64,000 nt of DNA from Desulfosporosinus sp. HMP52 (GTDB lineage Bacteria > Bacillota > Desulfitobacteriia > Desulfitobacteriales > Desulfitobacteriaceae), in contig NZ_JMGA01000010.1 of assembly GCF_000765145.1 (NCBI RefSeq), positions 1 through 64,000 of the forward strand, in the 5' to 3' direction. Every line of letters starts with the position of its first letter. Within the stretch, counting starts at the first letter, position 1. Below, piece after piece: positions 8,018 to 16,828 of the stretch. Both the position numbers and the translations under genes were made by a program. The notes under the pieces were generated by a model. That model had not been told where the DNA came from and did not search any database. It saw only the letters and a list, made by a program, of their open reading frames with translations.

Positions 8018-9388
8018 TTATCGATCCTTACCTCCTGATTTTTCCCCTTTGGAACTCTCTTTCGGGGCCTTTTGAGTTTTCTCTGCACTTTGCTTCTGAA
8101 CCGAGTTACTTGAACTTGTCTCTTTTTCTTTTAACCCACTCTCTTCCTCTGCCTTAAGCTTGGAGTCTTGTACTTTTTGATCTTCAGTCTGTTTTTGTTC
8201 CGGAGCTTTAGTATCCCTCTTCCCTTTATCTTCTGACTCACCTTTAAGTTCTTCTTTAGGAGAAGCTTTCTTTTCCACTTCATCCTTCAACTGCAGTTCT
8301 TGGGCCTTCTGCTTGCTCATCTCCGCTGCTGCCTTAGCCTCAGTTTTAGGCTCTGCTTTTACTTTAATTGCTTTACTGTCTGCATTTTGCATGATAGATT
8401 TTGAACTGTTTTTGCCTTTTGCAGCACTCGTATCCGTTACGGTCATGATAGCCATGGTATTGAGCTCTGAACCTGAAACAACTTCAATAGCGTCTTGCCC
8501 TTCTTCCACTGTCCCATCTTCCTGAAGGTCGAGAGTTTCCTCAAGGCCTTCGAGAACTGCTGCATCTTCTTCCGTTAACTCACTTTCCTCTAACCCCTTA
8601 GTCGCTTTTCTTAATTCTTTAGCGACCTTTAGTTGATCCTTTTTCTCCATTTTGGTAATGCTTTTTTCCATAGACCGAACAACATTTAAGGCCACCTTTT
8701 GAGCCGCCTGAGGTGGCAGTTTATCTATAAGACCACCAAGGGTTTGAATATTATTGGCATGAGTTTTACTCAGGGCAGCCTCAAGTTTATCTATGGTCTC
8801 AGACTCTGTTTCAGTGAGTGAGGCCAGAAAGGCTTGGGCTTCAGTAACTTTTTCGGAGTAGGCTGTAAGGGCAACTTCAGCTTCTTCGGCATTTCCCTCT
8901 TCAATTAGCGCCCCTGCTTCGGCAATCCTCTCCAGAGCCTGATCCGCTAAAAGCTCTGTCTTCTTAGCAGGATCAAAGGTCAGGGCAACTTGGAGTTTCT
9001 CAACTAATGTGGTCAACCAATAAAATGGCGAATCCGGCAGAGTTCCTGGTATTACCTCTTCTCCGTTTTCATCCAGCACCGGAGGGAGATCCTCTTCATT
9101 TTCTGAGCTGTCGGGAACCTCACCCGTGTCAGTATCTGTTGAAGTATCAGGTACGGTATTCCCCTCTGTCTCTTCGGTCACTTCAGAATCTGTGGTAGTA
9201 TCCTCATTAGAACTTGGTTCAACTACTTCTTCAGTTGTCTCCACAGGGGTAGGTTCCAGAATTTCTTCAGAAGTGCTTTGCTCAACTACTGTTTCTGCTA
9301 AAACTAATGGGGCGCTGAGGGGCATAACGCAAAGAGATAGGGTTAAAGCCATTGCTATCTTCTTACCTAATATTTTCATCCTATTCAC
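8018..9388 (-). CDS. Secreted DUF5667-type protein with low-complexity tail
   Basis: A 456-residue exported protein with signal peptide MNRMKILGKKIAMALTLSLC..., cleaved near VLAET. An acidic Thr/Glu/Ser linker covers about 33-110. It is followed by LPDSPFYWLTTLVEKLQVAL-TFDPAKKTELLADQALERIAEA, the hallmark of the DUF5667 helical domain found in exported Firmicutes proteins. From about 320 it becomes a Lys/Glu/Ala/Gln-rich disordered tail ending SGGKDR. Charge-rich ends suggest interaction with wall polymers. The biochemical role is unknown. ATG start with AAAGGGAGTGAAT upstream. Confidence 0.8.
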   Translation of the reverse strand: MNRMKILGKKIAMALTLSLCVMPLSAPLVLAETVVEQSTSEEILEPTPVETTEEVVEPSSNEDTTTDSEVTEETEGNTVPDTSTDTDTGEVPDSSENEEDLPPVLDENGEEVIPGTLPDSPFYWLTTLVEKLQVALTFDPAKKTELLADQALERIAEAGALIEEGNAEEAEVALTAYSEKVTEAQAFLASLTETESETIDKLEAALSKTHANNIQTLGGLIDKLPPQAAQKVALNVVRSMEKSITKMEKKDQLKVAKELRKATKGLEESELTEEDAAVLEGLEETLDLQEDGTVEEGQDAIEVVSGSELNTMAIMTVTDTSAAKGKNSSKSIMQNADSKAIKVKAEPKTEAKAAAEMSKQKAQELQLKDEVEKKASPKEELKGESEDKGKRDTKAPEQKQTEDQKVQDSKLKAEEESGLKEKETSSSNSVQKQSAEKTQKAPKESSKGEKSGGKDR

Positions 9389-9816
9389 TCCCTTTAATAA
9401 ATAAAAAAAATAAATGATAAATTAATAATTCTATCTTTTTTTGCATTATACTATTTTCTCAAATACTCCCACAAGCATATTTCCTCTTATCGGGACCTAT
9501 GGACTAGCAGAAAGGTACTTTCAACCCATTAATTTAATATATAAGTAGTTATATTTGGGAATTTAGTTACAAACTTAAATTAAAAAGCAGGTTAAGGTGA
9601 GGTTGTATTTTAATTAACGCATAAATAGCGAATATTTACCAGAAAACAACCTTTTACTGTAAATAACCCTCACAGCTTTAAGTATCTTCCTAAAGGTATG
9701 AGGCAAACAACTAAGAATACAGAATTCACACCGAAAACCTATTTCCCATTCACTCCAGAAGTGCTACTATAGAGTCAACACAGCGATAGCTTTTAAAACG
9801 CATTGAGGTCAATGAC
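9389..9816. other. Intergenic region before the amt leader
   Basis: AT-rich stretch between divergent genes. Apart from promoter-like AT tracts and a possible -10 TACTAT near 9764 for the short leader that follows, I see no gene or hairpin of note. Confidence 0.5.
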
Positions 9817-9851
9817 GCCCTCAGGGAAACCTGAGGGCATTTATGTTTTTA
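9817..9851 (+). terminator. First tandem terminator upstream of amt
   Basis: GCCCTCAGG-GAAA-CCTGAGGGC is a perfect 9-bp stem with a GNRA-type loop, followed by a T-rich tract ending TTTTT. A small CATTG/CAATG hairpin sits just before it. No gene precedes it on this strand, so it probably ends a short leader transcript. Confidence 0.75.
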
Positions 9852-9884
9852 AGGCTATGTTTATAAGGTTAAGGATAGGCAATG

Positions 9885-9925
9885 GCGCCATGGGTTGAAG
9901 TACTGCAACCTTGGCGCTTTTTGTT
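9885..9925 (+). terminator. Second tandem terminator/attenuator directly before amt
   Basis: GCGCCA..GGTTG and CAACC..TGGCGC pair around an AAGTACTG loop, followed by TTTTT, about 37 bases before the amt start codon. Its position in the 5' UTR makes attenuation the natural reading. Confidence 0.7.
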
Positions 9926-9961
9926 TACCATAAAATTTAGAAGTTGAAAGGAGCAAGAAAA

Positions 9962-11305
9962 ATGAAAACAAGTCTTAGGAAAAATGGAATTTTTCTCGGA
10001 ATATTTACAGCATTGCTGCTGGCAATCCCCGGTATCGCCTTAGGAGCTGAACCCAGCGTTGAAAGCAACGCCGTCGCCATTGATACCATCTGGACTTTAA
10101 TTGCCGGATTTCTGGTCTTCTTTATGCAAGCAGGATTTGCCATGGTTGAAGCAGGCTTTACTCGGGCAAAAAACGCCGGAAATATCATTATGAAGAACCT
10201 TATGGACTTTTCCATCGGCTCATTAATTTACTGGCTCTTCGGATTTGCCATTATGTTTGGCGTTGACCAAGCAGGGCTTTTCGGCACAACGGGTTTTGGT
10301 ATGTCGGACACCTTTGAACACTTGGGATTATCCATTCCTCTTCCCGCTTTCCTTCTCTTCCAAACTGTTTTTGCAGCAACTGCAGCAACCATCGTTTCCG
10401 GAGCCATGGCTGAACGCACTAAATTTATGTCCTATATAGTTTATAGCTTTGTCATCAGTGCCGTGATCTACCCTGTTGTCGGCCACTGGATCTGGGGCGG
10501 GGGCTGGTTAATGGAACGAGGAATGATCGACTTCGCAGGCTCCACAGTGGTGCACTCCGTCGGCGGATGGGCAGCCTTGATTGGCGCACTTCTCATCGGA
10601 CCCAGGGTAGGCAAATACAGTAAAGACGGTAAATCCCACGCTATTCCCGGACACAATATTACCTTGGGCGCTCTTGGCGTATTTATCCTCTGGTTTGGCT
10701 GGTTTGGCTTTAACCCCGGAAGCACTCTCTCCGGAACCAATCCGGACATCGGAAAAATCGCCTTAAACACTAACCTGGCTGCAGCAGCGGGAGCCACCGT
10801 GACTATGATCTTTACATGGATCAAATATAAAAAGCCGGACGTTTCCCTCACTTTAAACGGTGCACTAGCCGGTTTAGTGGCAATTACCGCAGGATGTCTG
10901 GCAGTAGATCCTTTGGGAGCAGCTATTATCGGTTCCTTCTCCGGTATCCTTATCGTCTTATCCGTTGAGTTCATTGATCAATTCCTAAAAATCGACGATC
11001 CGGTGGGGGCTATCTCCGTACATGGAGTCTGTGGAAGTTTCGGGACAATAATGGTGGGATTCTTCGCAGTAGATGGAGGACTCGTCTACGGAGGAGGAAC
11101 AGCTTTACTAATCACCCAAATCATCGGTGTAGCCTCAGTCTTCGCATGGACCGCCGTTACTTCACTTATTCTCTTCGGCATCATCAAAGCAACCCTGGGC
11201 TTAAGGGTTACTGAAGAAGAAGAAATCAGAGGCCTAGATATCGGCGAACACGGTATGGAAGCCTACTCAGGCTTTGAGATGAAAGCACCCTCAATAAATA
11301 TCTAA
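9962..11305 (+). CDS. amt: Ammonium transporter Amt
   Basis: Ammonium channel of 447 residues. It has an N-terminal cleavable signal (GIFLGIFTALLLAIPGIALG) then 11 membrane helices. The twin pore histidines are visible in STVVHSVGGWAALIGA and AISVHGVCGSFGTIMVG. The family signature DFSIGSLIYWLFGFAIMFG is present. The start is ATG at 9962 with AAAGGAG 9 bases upstream; a TTG at 9944 lies before the ribosome-binding site and is not used. The cytoplasmic tail is short. It is followed after 21 bases by a PII gene, its normal regulator, and preceded by two terminator hairpins that suggest nitrogen-dependent antitermination. Confidence 0.96.
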   Translation: MKTSLRKNGIFLGIFTALLLAIPGIALGAEPSVESNAVAIDTIWTLIAGFLVFFMQAGFAMVEAGFTRAKNAGNIIMKNLMDFSIGSLIYWLFGFAIMFGVDQAGLFGTTGFGMSDTFEHLGLSIPLPAFLLFQTVFAATAATIVSGAMAERTKFMSYIVYSFVISAVIYPVVGHWIWGGGWLMERGMIDFAGSTVVHSVGGWAALIGALLIGPRVGKYSKDGKSHAIPGHNITLGALGVFILWFGWFGFNPGSTLSGTNPDIGKIALNTNLAAAAGATVTMIFTWIKYKKPDVSLTLNGALAGLVAITAGCLAVDPLGAAIIGSFSGILIVLSVEFIDQFLKIDDPVGAISVHGVCGSFGTIMVGFFAVDGGLVYGGGTALLITQIIGVASVFAWTAVTSLILFGIIKATLGLRVTEEEEIRGLDIGEHGMEAYSGFEMKAPSINI

Positions 11306-11326
11306 ACGTCAGGTCAGGTATTGTCT

Positions 11327-11665
11327 ATGAAAAAAATCGAATGTATTGTTCGTCCCCAAAAACTTGAAACCATCCAAACTTCCATCCGTCGGTTAGGAAT
11401 TAGAGGGATGACCCTCACCAACGTACTTGGATGTGGTCTACAAAAAGGACGAACCGAGGTTTACCGTGGCTATACCCTAACGAATAACTTTTTTCTGAGA
11501 ACAAAGATCGAGATAGTGGTTACAGATGATATGGTCAACCAGATCGTAGAAGTAATCAGCAAAGAGTCCTACACCGGGGAAATCGGTGATGGTAAAGTAT
11601 TTATTTCCAATGTTGAGAACGCTTTAAGAATCCTATCCGGAGATTCCGGAAAATACGCAATTTGA
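11327..11665 (+). CDS. glnK: PII nitrogen regulatory protein, GlnK type
   Basis: PII signal protein of 112 residues that binds ATP, ADP and 2-oxoglutarate and plugs the Amt channel. ATP-binding features include GCGLQKGRTEVYRG before the T-loop and EIGDGKVFIS in the B-loop. The T-loop runs YRGYTLTNNFFLRTKIEIVV. Aligned on the YRG motif, the position of the uridylylated Tyr51 of proteobacterial PII is Leu here, as in Firmicutes GlnK proteins, so uridylylation is unlikely. ATG at 11327 (MKKIEC) is preferred over TTG at 11321, with AGGTCAGGT upstream. Cotranscribed with amt. Confidence 0.95.
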   Translation: MKKIECIVRPQKLETIQTSIRRLGIRGMTLTNVLGCGLQKGRTEVYRGYTLTNNFFLRTKIEIVVTDDMVNQIVEVISKESYTGEIGDGKVFISNVENALRILSGDSGKYAI

Positions 11666-11676
11666 TAGGTTCAATC

Positions 11677-11704
11677 TTAGAGGGCGCCTGCGGACGCCCT
11701 CTAA
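11677..11704 (+). terminator. Terminator after glnK
   Basis: TTAGAGGGCG and CGCCCTCTAA form a 10-bp stem around an 8-base loop, followed by a T-containing tract. Ends amt-glnK. Confidence 0.8.
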
Positions 11705-11952
11705 GTTATTTCTCTAAGACATCATGTATGCGCTCTAGGGCACTCCGTTCTTCAAGCTGCGTAGAATTAAGATACTACCTTCTGTAAAGAGAACATCTTC
11801 ATGATGAACCTCGATCTCTTTTTACACTTAGACATACACACATACAACTCTTTTTCCCCACTTACGACAATGAATTAATCAAATGCTAAGATTAAAGGGA
11901 GGATTTAGTCATTATTTAGAGAAATACTTAGGAAAAGGAGGACGATCATTTA

Positions 11953-13887
11953 ATGATGAGAAAACAACGAAAGTTTAGCTTTCTGAATCCTACAAAGAAA
12001 AACTTCATACTATCCCTTTTCCTTATCAGCTTATTTCTGTTCACCTGCCCGCTAATAGCCAGCGCATCCACGTCCACAGTACGAATTGCCGGCTATGATA
12101 GATATCAGACCGCTGCTGCCATCAGTCAACAAGGCTGGCCAGATGGGGCTGATGCAGCCATTCTCGCTTATGGCGAGGATTTCCCGGATGCCTTGAGTGC
12201 CGGACCATTAGCACACAAGTACAACTCGCCCATACTTTTAACCGATTCCTATACCTTAAACAGTGACACGGCGGCTGAGTTAAAACGGCTGAAAGTAAAG
12301 AAAGTCTATATCATCGGAGGCCAAGCAGTTATCTCCAACGAAGTTCAAAAACAGCTTACTGCCATGAAAATTCCCACTGAACGCCTTGCCGGCCAGGATC
12401 GCTATGAAACCGCCCTAATCGTTGCTCAGGCAGTTGGCTTAAGCAAGGGAGCCTTTGTAACAACCGGTATGAATTATCCCGATGCTTTATCCATCGGCCC
12501 CATTGCCGCAGCCAATGAAATGCCCATTCTCCTGGTACCGCCGACTGAGCTTACCCCCACTCAAAAGGATTTTTTATCGAAAAACAAAATCTCTTCCGCT
12601 ATAATTGTTGCAGGCTATTATGACCTTAGTGACAATGTGCTCAACCAGTTTCCTGAAAACGAACTAATCTCCGGTTATGACGCCTATGATCGAAATATTA
12701 AGCTGATCAAACGATTTTCCGGTGATCTGAATTTAGACACAGTCTATGTCTCAACAGGTGGGGGCTTTTCTGATGCTCTAGCCGCCTCTGCCCTAGCGCA
12801 AAAAGAAAAGAACCCTATTATCCTGCTTCAGGGCAACACAATTCCCTACTCCACCCTTCCCTTTATCCAGTCCAGGCTAATCTCAAAATTTTTCATCTTA
12901 GGGGGTACAAGTGTTATCAGCAGTTCAACAGAATCTGCCCTGGCTGAACTTCCCGCTGAAATTGAGTCAGTAGCTGACGTTACCGACAGTATTATCGAGC
13001 AGCAAAAATACGAACCCCCGAAGACCGTTACGGCAACTAAATCGGACGGATCCACAGAAGAGATTCCGGTGACCTGGACCCTTTCCTCTGTGCAAACCTT
13101 AAAGTCAGGCACCTACCGATTCGAAGGCAGGGTAAAAAACTATAGCGACAGCGTCTTTTTGAAATTAACAATCTATCCAAAGGCCTCCAAAGCCGAGAAC
13201 ATTACTGCCGAAATCATCCTGGGAGAATCCTATGATTTCCCGGAAACTGTCGAAGTAGCCATGAGCGACGGCAGCTCAGAAACCTATCCGGTGACTTGGA
13301 ACACGAAGATTGTTCCCTTGAACAAAGCAGGCAGCTACTCCTTTCAGGGAACCATTGAGGGCCTAACCCAGAAACTAACTCTTACTCTAAAAGTCTCTGA
13401 AGATGCCAAAATCACTTTTACCGACCCGGAATTGCATTCAGCCGTAAGGCGCAAGTTAAGCAAGAGCAGCTCTGAATCAATCTATAAAAGTGATGTTTTG
13501 GATATCACATCCTTAAACTTCCGCAATGATGACATTACGGATCTAACCGGATTAGAGTATTTCGTTAACTTAAAAACTCTGGATGTTGGTAATAATCAAC
13601 TGACTAAAATTGCCGCTCTTAGTAAGCTGAAAAACCTTAGAACTTTGAAGCTCAATGATAATGGTCTTAAGGATGTCAGTGCTCTAAAAACCTTAACCTC
13701 CCTGACCTACTTGGATATATCTGATAACTATATTACAAACTTCACACCCCTGAAAGGTTTGACCCAATTAACCACTCTTTACTTAGATGATAATGAACCC
13801 TTCGATGATGTAGATGGATATACTCCTGATTACAGCCCAATCCGAGCTTATTATGATAATCTGGACAAGAAGGATTTTAGTCTCTAG
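11953..13887 (+). CDS. Cell-wall-binding surface protein: CWB2, Ig-like and LRR domains
   Basis: A 644-residue exported protein. After the signal peptide (about 1-36) come three CWB2 repeats (about 40-335). Each has the RxxGxDRYxTAxxIS and FPDALSAGPLA pattern that anchors clostridial S-layer-associated proteins to wall polymers. Two Ig-like modules of the Big_4 kind follow (about 345-485), each with SDGSxExxPVTWxxxxVxxLxxxGxYxFxG. A leucine-rich repeat domain (about 490-620) starts LTGLEYFVNLKTLDVGNNQ. The LRR end suggests adhesion or protein binding. ATG start with AAAAGGAGG 11 bases upstream. A single gene with its own terminator. Confidence 0.92.
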   Translation: MMRKQRKFSFLNPTKKNFILSLFLISLFLFTCPLIASASTSTVRIAGYDRYQTAAAISQQGWPDGADAAILAYGEDFPDALSAGPLAHKYNSPILLTDSYTLNSDTAAELKRLKVKKVYIIGGQAVISNEVQKQLTAMKIPTERLAGQDRYETALIVAQAVGLSKGAFVTTGMNYPDALSIGPIAAANEMPILLVPPTELTPTQKDFLSKNKISSAIIVAGYYDLSDNVLNQFPENELISGYDAYDRNIKLIKRFSGDLNLDTVYVSTGGGFSDALAASALAQKEKNPIILLQGNTIPYSTLPFIQSRLISKFFILGGTSVISSSTESALAELPAEIESVADVTDSIIEQQKYEPPKTVTATKSDGSTEEIPVTWTLSSVQTLKSGTYRFEGRVKNYSDSVFLKLTIYPKASKAENITAEIILGESYDFPETVEVAMSDGSSETYPVTWNTKIVPLNKAGSYSFQGTIEGLTQKLTLTLKVSEDAKITFTDPELHSAVRRKLSKSSSESIYKSDVLDITSLNFRNDDITDLTGLEYFVNLKTLDVGNNQLTKIAALSKLKNLRTLKLNDNGLKDVSALKTLTSLTYLDISDNYITNFTPLKGLTQLTTLYLDDNEPFDDVDGYTPDYSPIRAYYDNLDKKDFSL

Positions 13888-13924
13888 AGTGTAGAGACTG
13901 AAACAACTGGCTCTAAAGACTACC

Positions 13925-13970
13925 ATAGCCCCATTATGTACATTCTAGGGATGTAGCATAATGGGGCTAT
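13925..13970 (+). terminator. Long hairpin terminator after the CWB2-LRR gene
   Basis: ATAGCCCCATTATGTACAT and ATGTAGCATAATGGGGCTAT pair over nearly their whole length around a short loop, then TTTGTATT. Confidence 0.7.
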
Positions 13971-14056
13971 TTGTATTAAATTTACATATTCTTCTAGAGG
14001 CCTACATATGCTGAAACAGCTAGACAAAACCCTAAAGCCGAAAGGAGTGCATAGGT

Positions 14057-14434
14057 CTGTCTGCTTCAGAATATCCCGCTTCGAAATCCTTGCAAAGCTC
14101 TCAATCAAATCTAAAGTCCCTTAAGAGTCAAATCATTACGTCAACATTAGTTTTGCTGATTTTAAATATTATTGATGTCGAACTAACTCTATGGGGTATT
14201 AATCTCCACCTAATAACTGAAGGAAATCCCCTTATGCAACCGCTTATTGAGATGAACCCCAACTACCTTCGAAGCTTTAAACTGTTATTGCCTATTATCT
14301 TAGGGACAGCTTGTTGGTGGACAAAGGACAAGTCCCGCAGGTTGATCATCTATGGAATGGGCCTAAGCATAACAGTCTATTCCTTCATAATGCTGCTTCA
14401 TGCCCATTGGATCTTCAAATCAATCATTCAATAG
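14057..14434 (+). CDS. DUF5658-like small membrane protein
   Basis: A protein of about 114-126 residues with three predicted membrane helices. The first helix plus loop, ILNIIDVELTLWGI...EGNPLMQPLIE, matches the DUF5658 pattern (helix, D-x2-T, E-x-NP). Function unknown. The start is unclear. TTG at 14090 has no ribosome-binding site, whereas CTG at 14057 lies 9 bases after AAAGGAG and would add 11 residues. A frame-shifted GTG right after the AAAGGAG leads only to a short peptide ending at TAA near 14124. I give the longer version as a possibility. The product is otherwise complete. Confidence 0.65.
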   Translation: MSASEYPASKSLQSSQSNLKSLKSQIITSTLVLLILNIIDVELTLWGINLHLITEGNPLMQPLIEMNPNYLRSFKLLLPIILGTACWWTKDKSRRLIIYGMGLSITVYSFIMLLHAHWIFKSIIQ

Positions 14435-15026
14435 TAACCGAACTCTTAACTTGCTGCTCCACATTATTCTGGGTTACATAATTGATTTCCAGCTCAAACC
14501 TTTGCCCCTTCATAAACTTGAAAGTATCCCGACCACTTTCACTTTCCAGTTCAGAAAGGTATAAGTCAAAATCTGCTACCCCCTCAACGGTAAACCCATT
14601 GTCAGCTTGAGGCAAGATTACCTTACCACTGTTATCTAAAACTGCTAATAAATATCCATTGATCGAAAGATTCTTATTGTAAATCCAGCCCCATTTCAGA
14701 GACTTACCAAATTCTGAATACCTGATCCAGATAGATTTTACCCCTGCCTGTGTCCCAAAGGGCACGGTTATATGAAAGTGTCCATCAGGTTTCGTATCAA
14801 CCTTTACCTCATTAGGACTTAAGACATCCTGATCTACTCCTATCCATTTAAAGGAGACAGCCGTCAATTGTTGCGGAGCACTGATTGGAGTTTGCGAGGC
14901 TGATGCTTCAGACTCTGCTGGCGAAGTATCAGAATTTGCAGTTGTTGGAGCTTCAGATTTTGAACCACTACACCCAACCAGTGAAAAGGTTACTAAGATT
15001 AGGACAAGTATCCTTAGGATTTTCAT
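14424..15026 (-). CDS. Putative lipoprotein
   Basis: A 200-residue exported lipoprotein. The signal MKILRILVLILVTFSLVGC carries a lipobox (LVGC), with lipidation expected on Cys19. A Ser/Thr/Pro/Ala linker follows to about residue 50, then a compact beta-rich domain (SFKWIGVDQDVLSPNEVKVD, WIRYSEFGKSLKWGW). The domain is not recognised. It converges on the DUF5658 gene, overlapping its 3' end by 11 bases. No functional inference beyond surface location. Confidence 0.75.
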   Translation of the reverse strand: MKILRILVLILVTFSLVGCSGSKSEAPTTANSDTSPAESEASASQTPISAPQQLTAVSFKWIGVDQDVLSPNEVKVDTKPDGHFHITVPFGTQAGVKSIWIRYSEFGKSLKWGWIYNKNLSINGYLLAVLDNSGKVILPQADNGFTVEGVADFDLYLSELESESGRDTFKFMKGQRFELEINYVTQNNVEQQVKSSVTIE

Positions 15027-15081
15027 TTAACTCACCTCAACCTTCCTATAAAGGTCTCCCCCAAAAAATTGATAGACCCGA

Positions 15082-15329
15082 AAGACAGGGCGGCTTCGAT
15101 CCACAGTAGTGAACTCATTGCATGGAGAGGCAGTAAGGCCTACAAAGCATGGGTGGGAAGCGTAGCCAGTGGTTCACCTCAGGTATTACCCAGAGGTTTG
15201 GTGAAGCTCCCGCCCATGCGAGTAGGCGAGCCTCGGAGTGCTGAGTACGAAGACACTGTCTTCGCACGAATTAGCTGGTCTTGCACGGATGTGGACGAAA
15301 CCGCCCAGCCCCGAGCGACCCTATTTTCA
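15082..15329. repeat. Dispersed structured repeat, copy 3
   Basis: Begins AAGACAGGGCGGCTTCGAT and ends TGTGGACGAAACCGCC, then similarity to copy 1 continues to TATTTTCA. The inner stem is GCATGGGTGGGA with TCCCGCCCATGC. The two bases that differ from copy 1 changed on both strands together. The CGAAGACA/TGTCTTCG hairpin is short here, while copy 1 has about 36 more bases in it. Lies between a lipoprotein gene and cheV. Confidence 0.8.
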
Positions 15330-15388
15330 TCCTCTGATGGTGCCACCTTAGCAACGGCATTTCAGGCTCCTCAGAATCATTAACCCAT

Positions 15389-15414
15389 AAGGCATCGGGA
15401 TAACCCGATGCCTT
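15389..15414 (-). terminator. Terminator after cheV
   Basis: AAGGCATCGGG and CCCGATGCCTT form a perfect 11-bp stem with a 4-base loop 10 bases past the cheV stop. The T-tract is weak. Confidence 0.6.
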
Positions 15415-15423
15415 TAGTCATCC

Positions 15424-16290
15424 CTATCTTAAATTGATCACAAGCTCCACCAGTTTCTCAATTTCCGGCTTAGTAATTTGTGCATCAGCACCAACACTTA
15501 AACCCTTATGGGCCAACCCTTCACTAGCGATTGAGGAGAATAAAATAACCGGAATATCTTTCAATTTGGGATTAGTTTTTATTTGCTTAGTTAGAGTCAG
15601 ACCATCCATCACAGGCATTTCAATATCAGTAATGACACAATATATTTCATCGACAGAACTCTGCTCCAGAAAATCAAGGGCATCCTGCCCATTGCCGAAT
15701 TTCTCTACGGTTGCCCCGGCTTTGACCAAGGATTCATTAACTACTTTTAACAAGAATGTAGAATCCTCAGCCACCACAAGTTTTTTCCCTTCTAACCCTT
15801 TAATAGCCCTTGATTCCTTTAGAGCCAGGGAAGGGTCGATATCTGAAAGAATCTTTTCAAAATCCAACATTAAAATAATCTCATCATTTGCTTTGACAAT
15901 TCCGGTTATCGGAGTTTCATTCTGACTAAGCAGAATTGAGGAGGGGGTCTCTATATCCTTCCAGGAAAGACGTCTGATCCCACTGACAGAACTTACTTCC
16001 ACAGCAAAATCACTGTTATTAATATTTATCAGGATTAAGAGTCTCTCCTTCGATTGCTTGGGACATTCTTGCTTAAGAGTTTTAATTAAGTCCAAGACAG
16101 GGATGACTCGCCCCCTGTAGTTAATGACACCGCTTATATTTCCATTAGAATTTGGCACCTCAGTCACTGGTTGGTATGTAAGAATACATTCAACCTTAGC
16201 CACATTTACCCCTAATGTGCTGCTTCCAACTTTAAAAATCACGATCTCTAACTCATTAATACCGCTTTCTAAAAGTATATCTTGCTTCAA
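15424..16290 (-). CDS. cheV: Chemotaxis coupling protein CheV
   Basis: CheV, 288 residues, couples chemoreceptors to CheA and adapts through phosphorylation. The N-terminal CheW domain covers about 10-150 (EIVIFKVGSSTLGVNVAKVE, GVINYRGRVIPVLDL). The C-terminal receiver domain covers about 165-288 (KKLVVAEDSTFLLKVV, phospho-acceptor region CVITDIEMPVMDGLTL, then VILFSSIAS and the Lys of QITKPEIEKLV). The TTG start has GGGGGAG about 6 bases upstream. It stands alone here, away from other chemotaxis genes. Confidence 0.95.
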   Translation of the reverse strand: MKQDILLESGINELEIVIFKVGSSTLGVNVAKVECILTYQPVTEVPNSNGNISGVINYRGRVIPVLDLIKTLKQECPKQSKERLLILININNSDFAVEVSSVSGIRRLSWKDIETPSSILLSQNETPITGIVKANDEIILMLDFEKILSDIDPSLALKESRAIKGLEGKKLVVAEDSTFLLKVVNESLVKAGATVEKFGNGQDALDFLEQSSVDEIYCVITDIEMPVMDGLTLTKQIKTNPKLKDIPVILFSSIASEGLAHKGLSVGADAQITKPEIEKLVELVINLR

Positions 16291-16420
16291 ACAAACTCCC
16301 CCTTAATATCTGCAACGTCCGACAATCTTCGATTTATTATGTAACTATTCTACCATATTCAGAGTGGAAAGAAAGATCTTTTTTCAGAAAACAATCTGCA
16401 TGAGAATCTGCAGGACATCC

Positions 16421-16828
16421 TTATTGTATATCATTAGCAAACCTTATATTGATTCTCTCAAGCAAATTTTCAAGTTCGATAAGATATCTTTGTTGTATAT
16501 TGTCGCATATCTCAATTGCTATCTGTTCATTGTAGATGTGGGCAGTTGAATTTCTGTCATTTAGCATCGCCAACCACAATTCATCGTCTTTAATCAGTTC
16601 TGCAGTAAAAGCTTCTCGTAATACGCTTTTCGGAGAATTCAAGCCCCTTAACCCTTCATCTTCAAATATTGCTTTTAGCGTCTTCCAGGCCAGTTCAAAG
16701 GTAAACTCAAAGCGTTGGATTACCCCATCTCTTAATAGATCGTTGGAACTATCGTATTTTCCTATTCCCTCTTTCAACCTATTAAGTGCGTTAGTAAAGT
16801 TATGGAGTTTTGTCGCCGGCTCGCTCAT
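16421..16828 (-). CDS. HEPN-type protein of a HEPN/MNT pair (HI0074 family)
   Basis: A 135-residue all-helical protein of the nucleotidyltransferase substrate-binding (HI0074-like) family, within the HEPN superfamily. It has the family pattern RFEFTFELAWKTLKAIFEDEG. The HEPN RNase-type motif R-x4-H is present as RNSTAH, with the Tyr of IYNEQ three residues on, as in HEPN toxins that the partner AMPylates. Its ATG lies inside the upstream nucleotidyltransferase gene, a 29-base overlap that implies translational coupling. Likely toxin half of a type VII toxin-antitoxin module, though a housekeeping role is possible. Confidence 0.85.
   Translation of the reverse strand: MSEPATKLHNFTNALNRLKEGIGKYDSSNDLLRDGVIQRFEFTFELAWKTLKAIFEDEGLRGLNSPKSVLREAFTAELIKDDELWLAMLNDRNSTAHIYNEQIAIEICDNIQQRYLIELENLLERINIRFANDIQ

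Noticed and set aside
9764-9925. ANTAR dual-hexaloop RNA before amt
   Set aside because: Loops are GAAA and AAGTACTG; the A1/G4 hexaloop pattern is absent.
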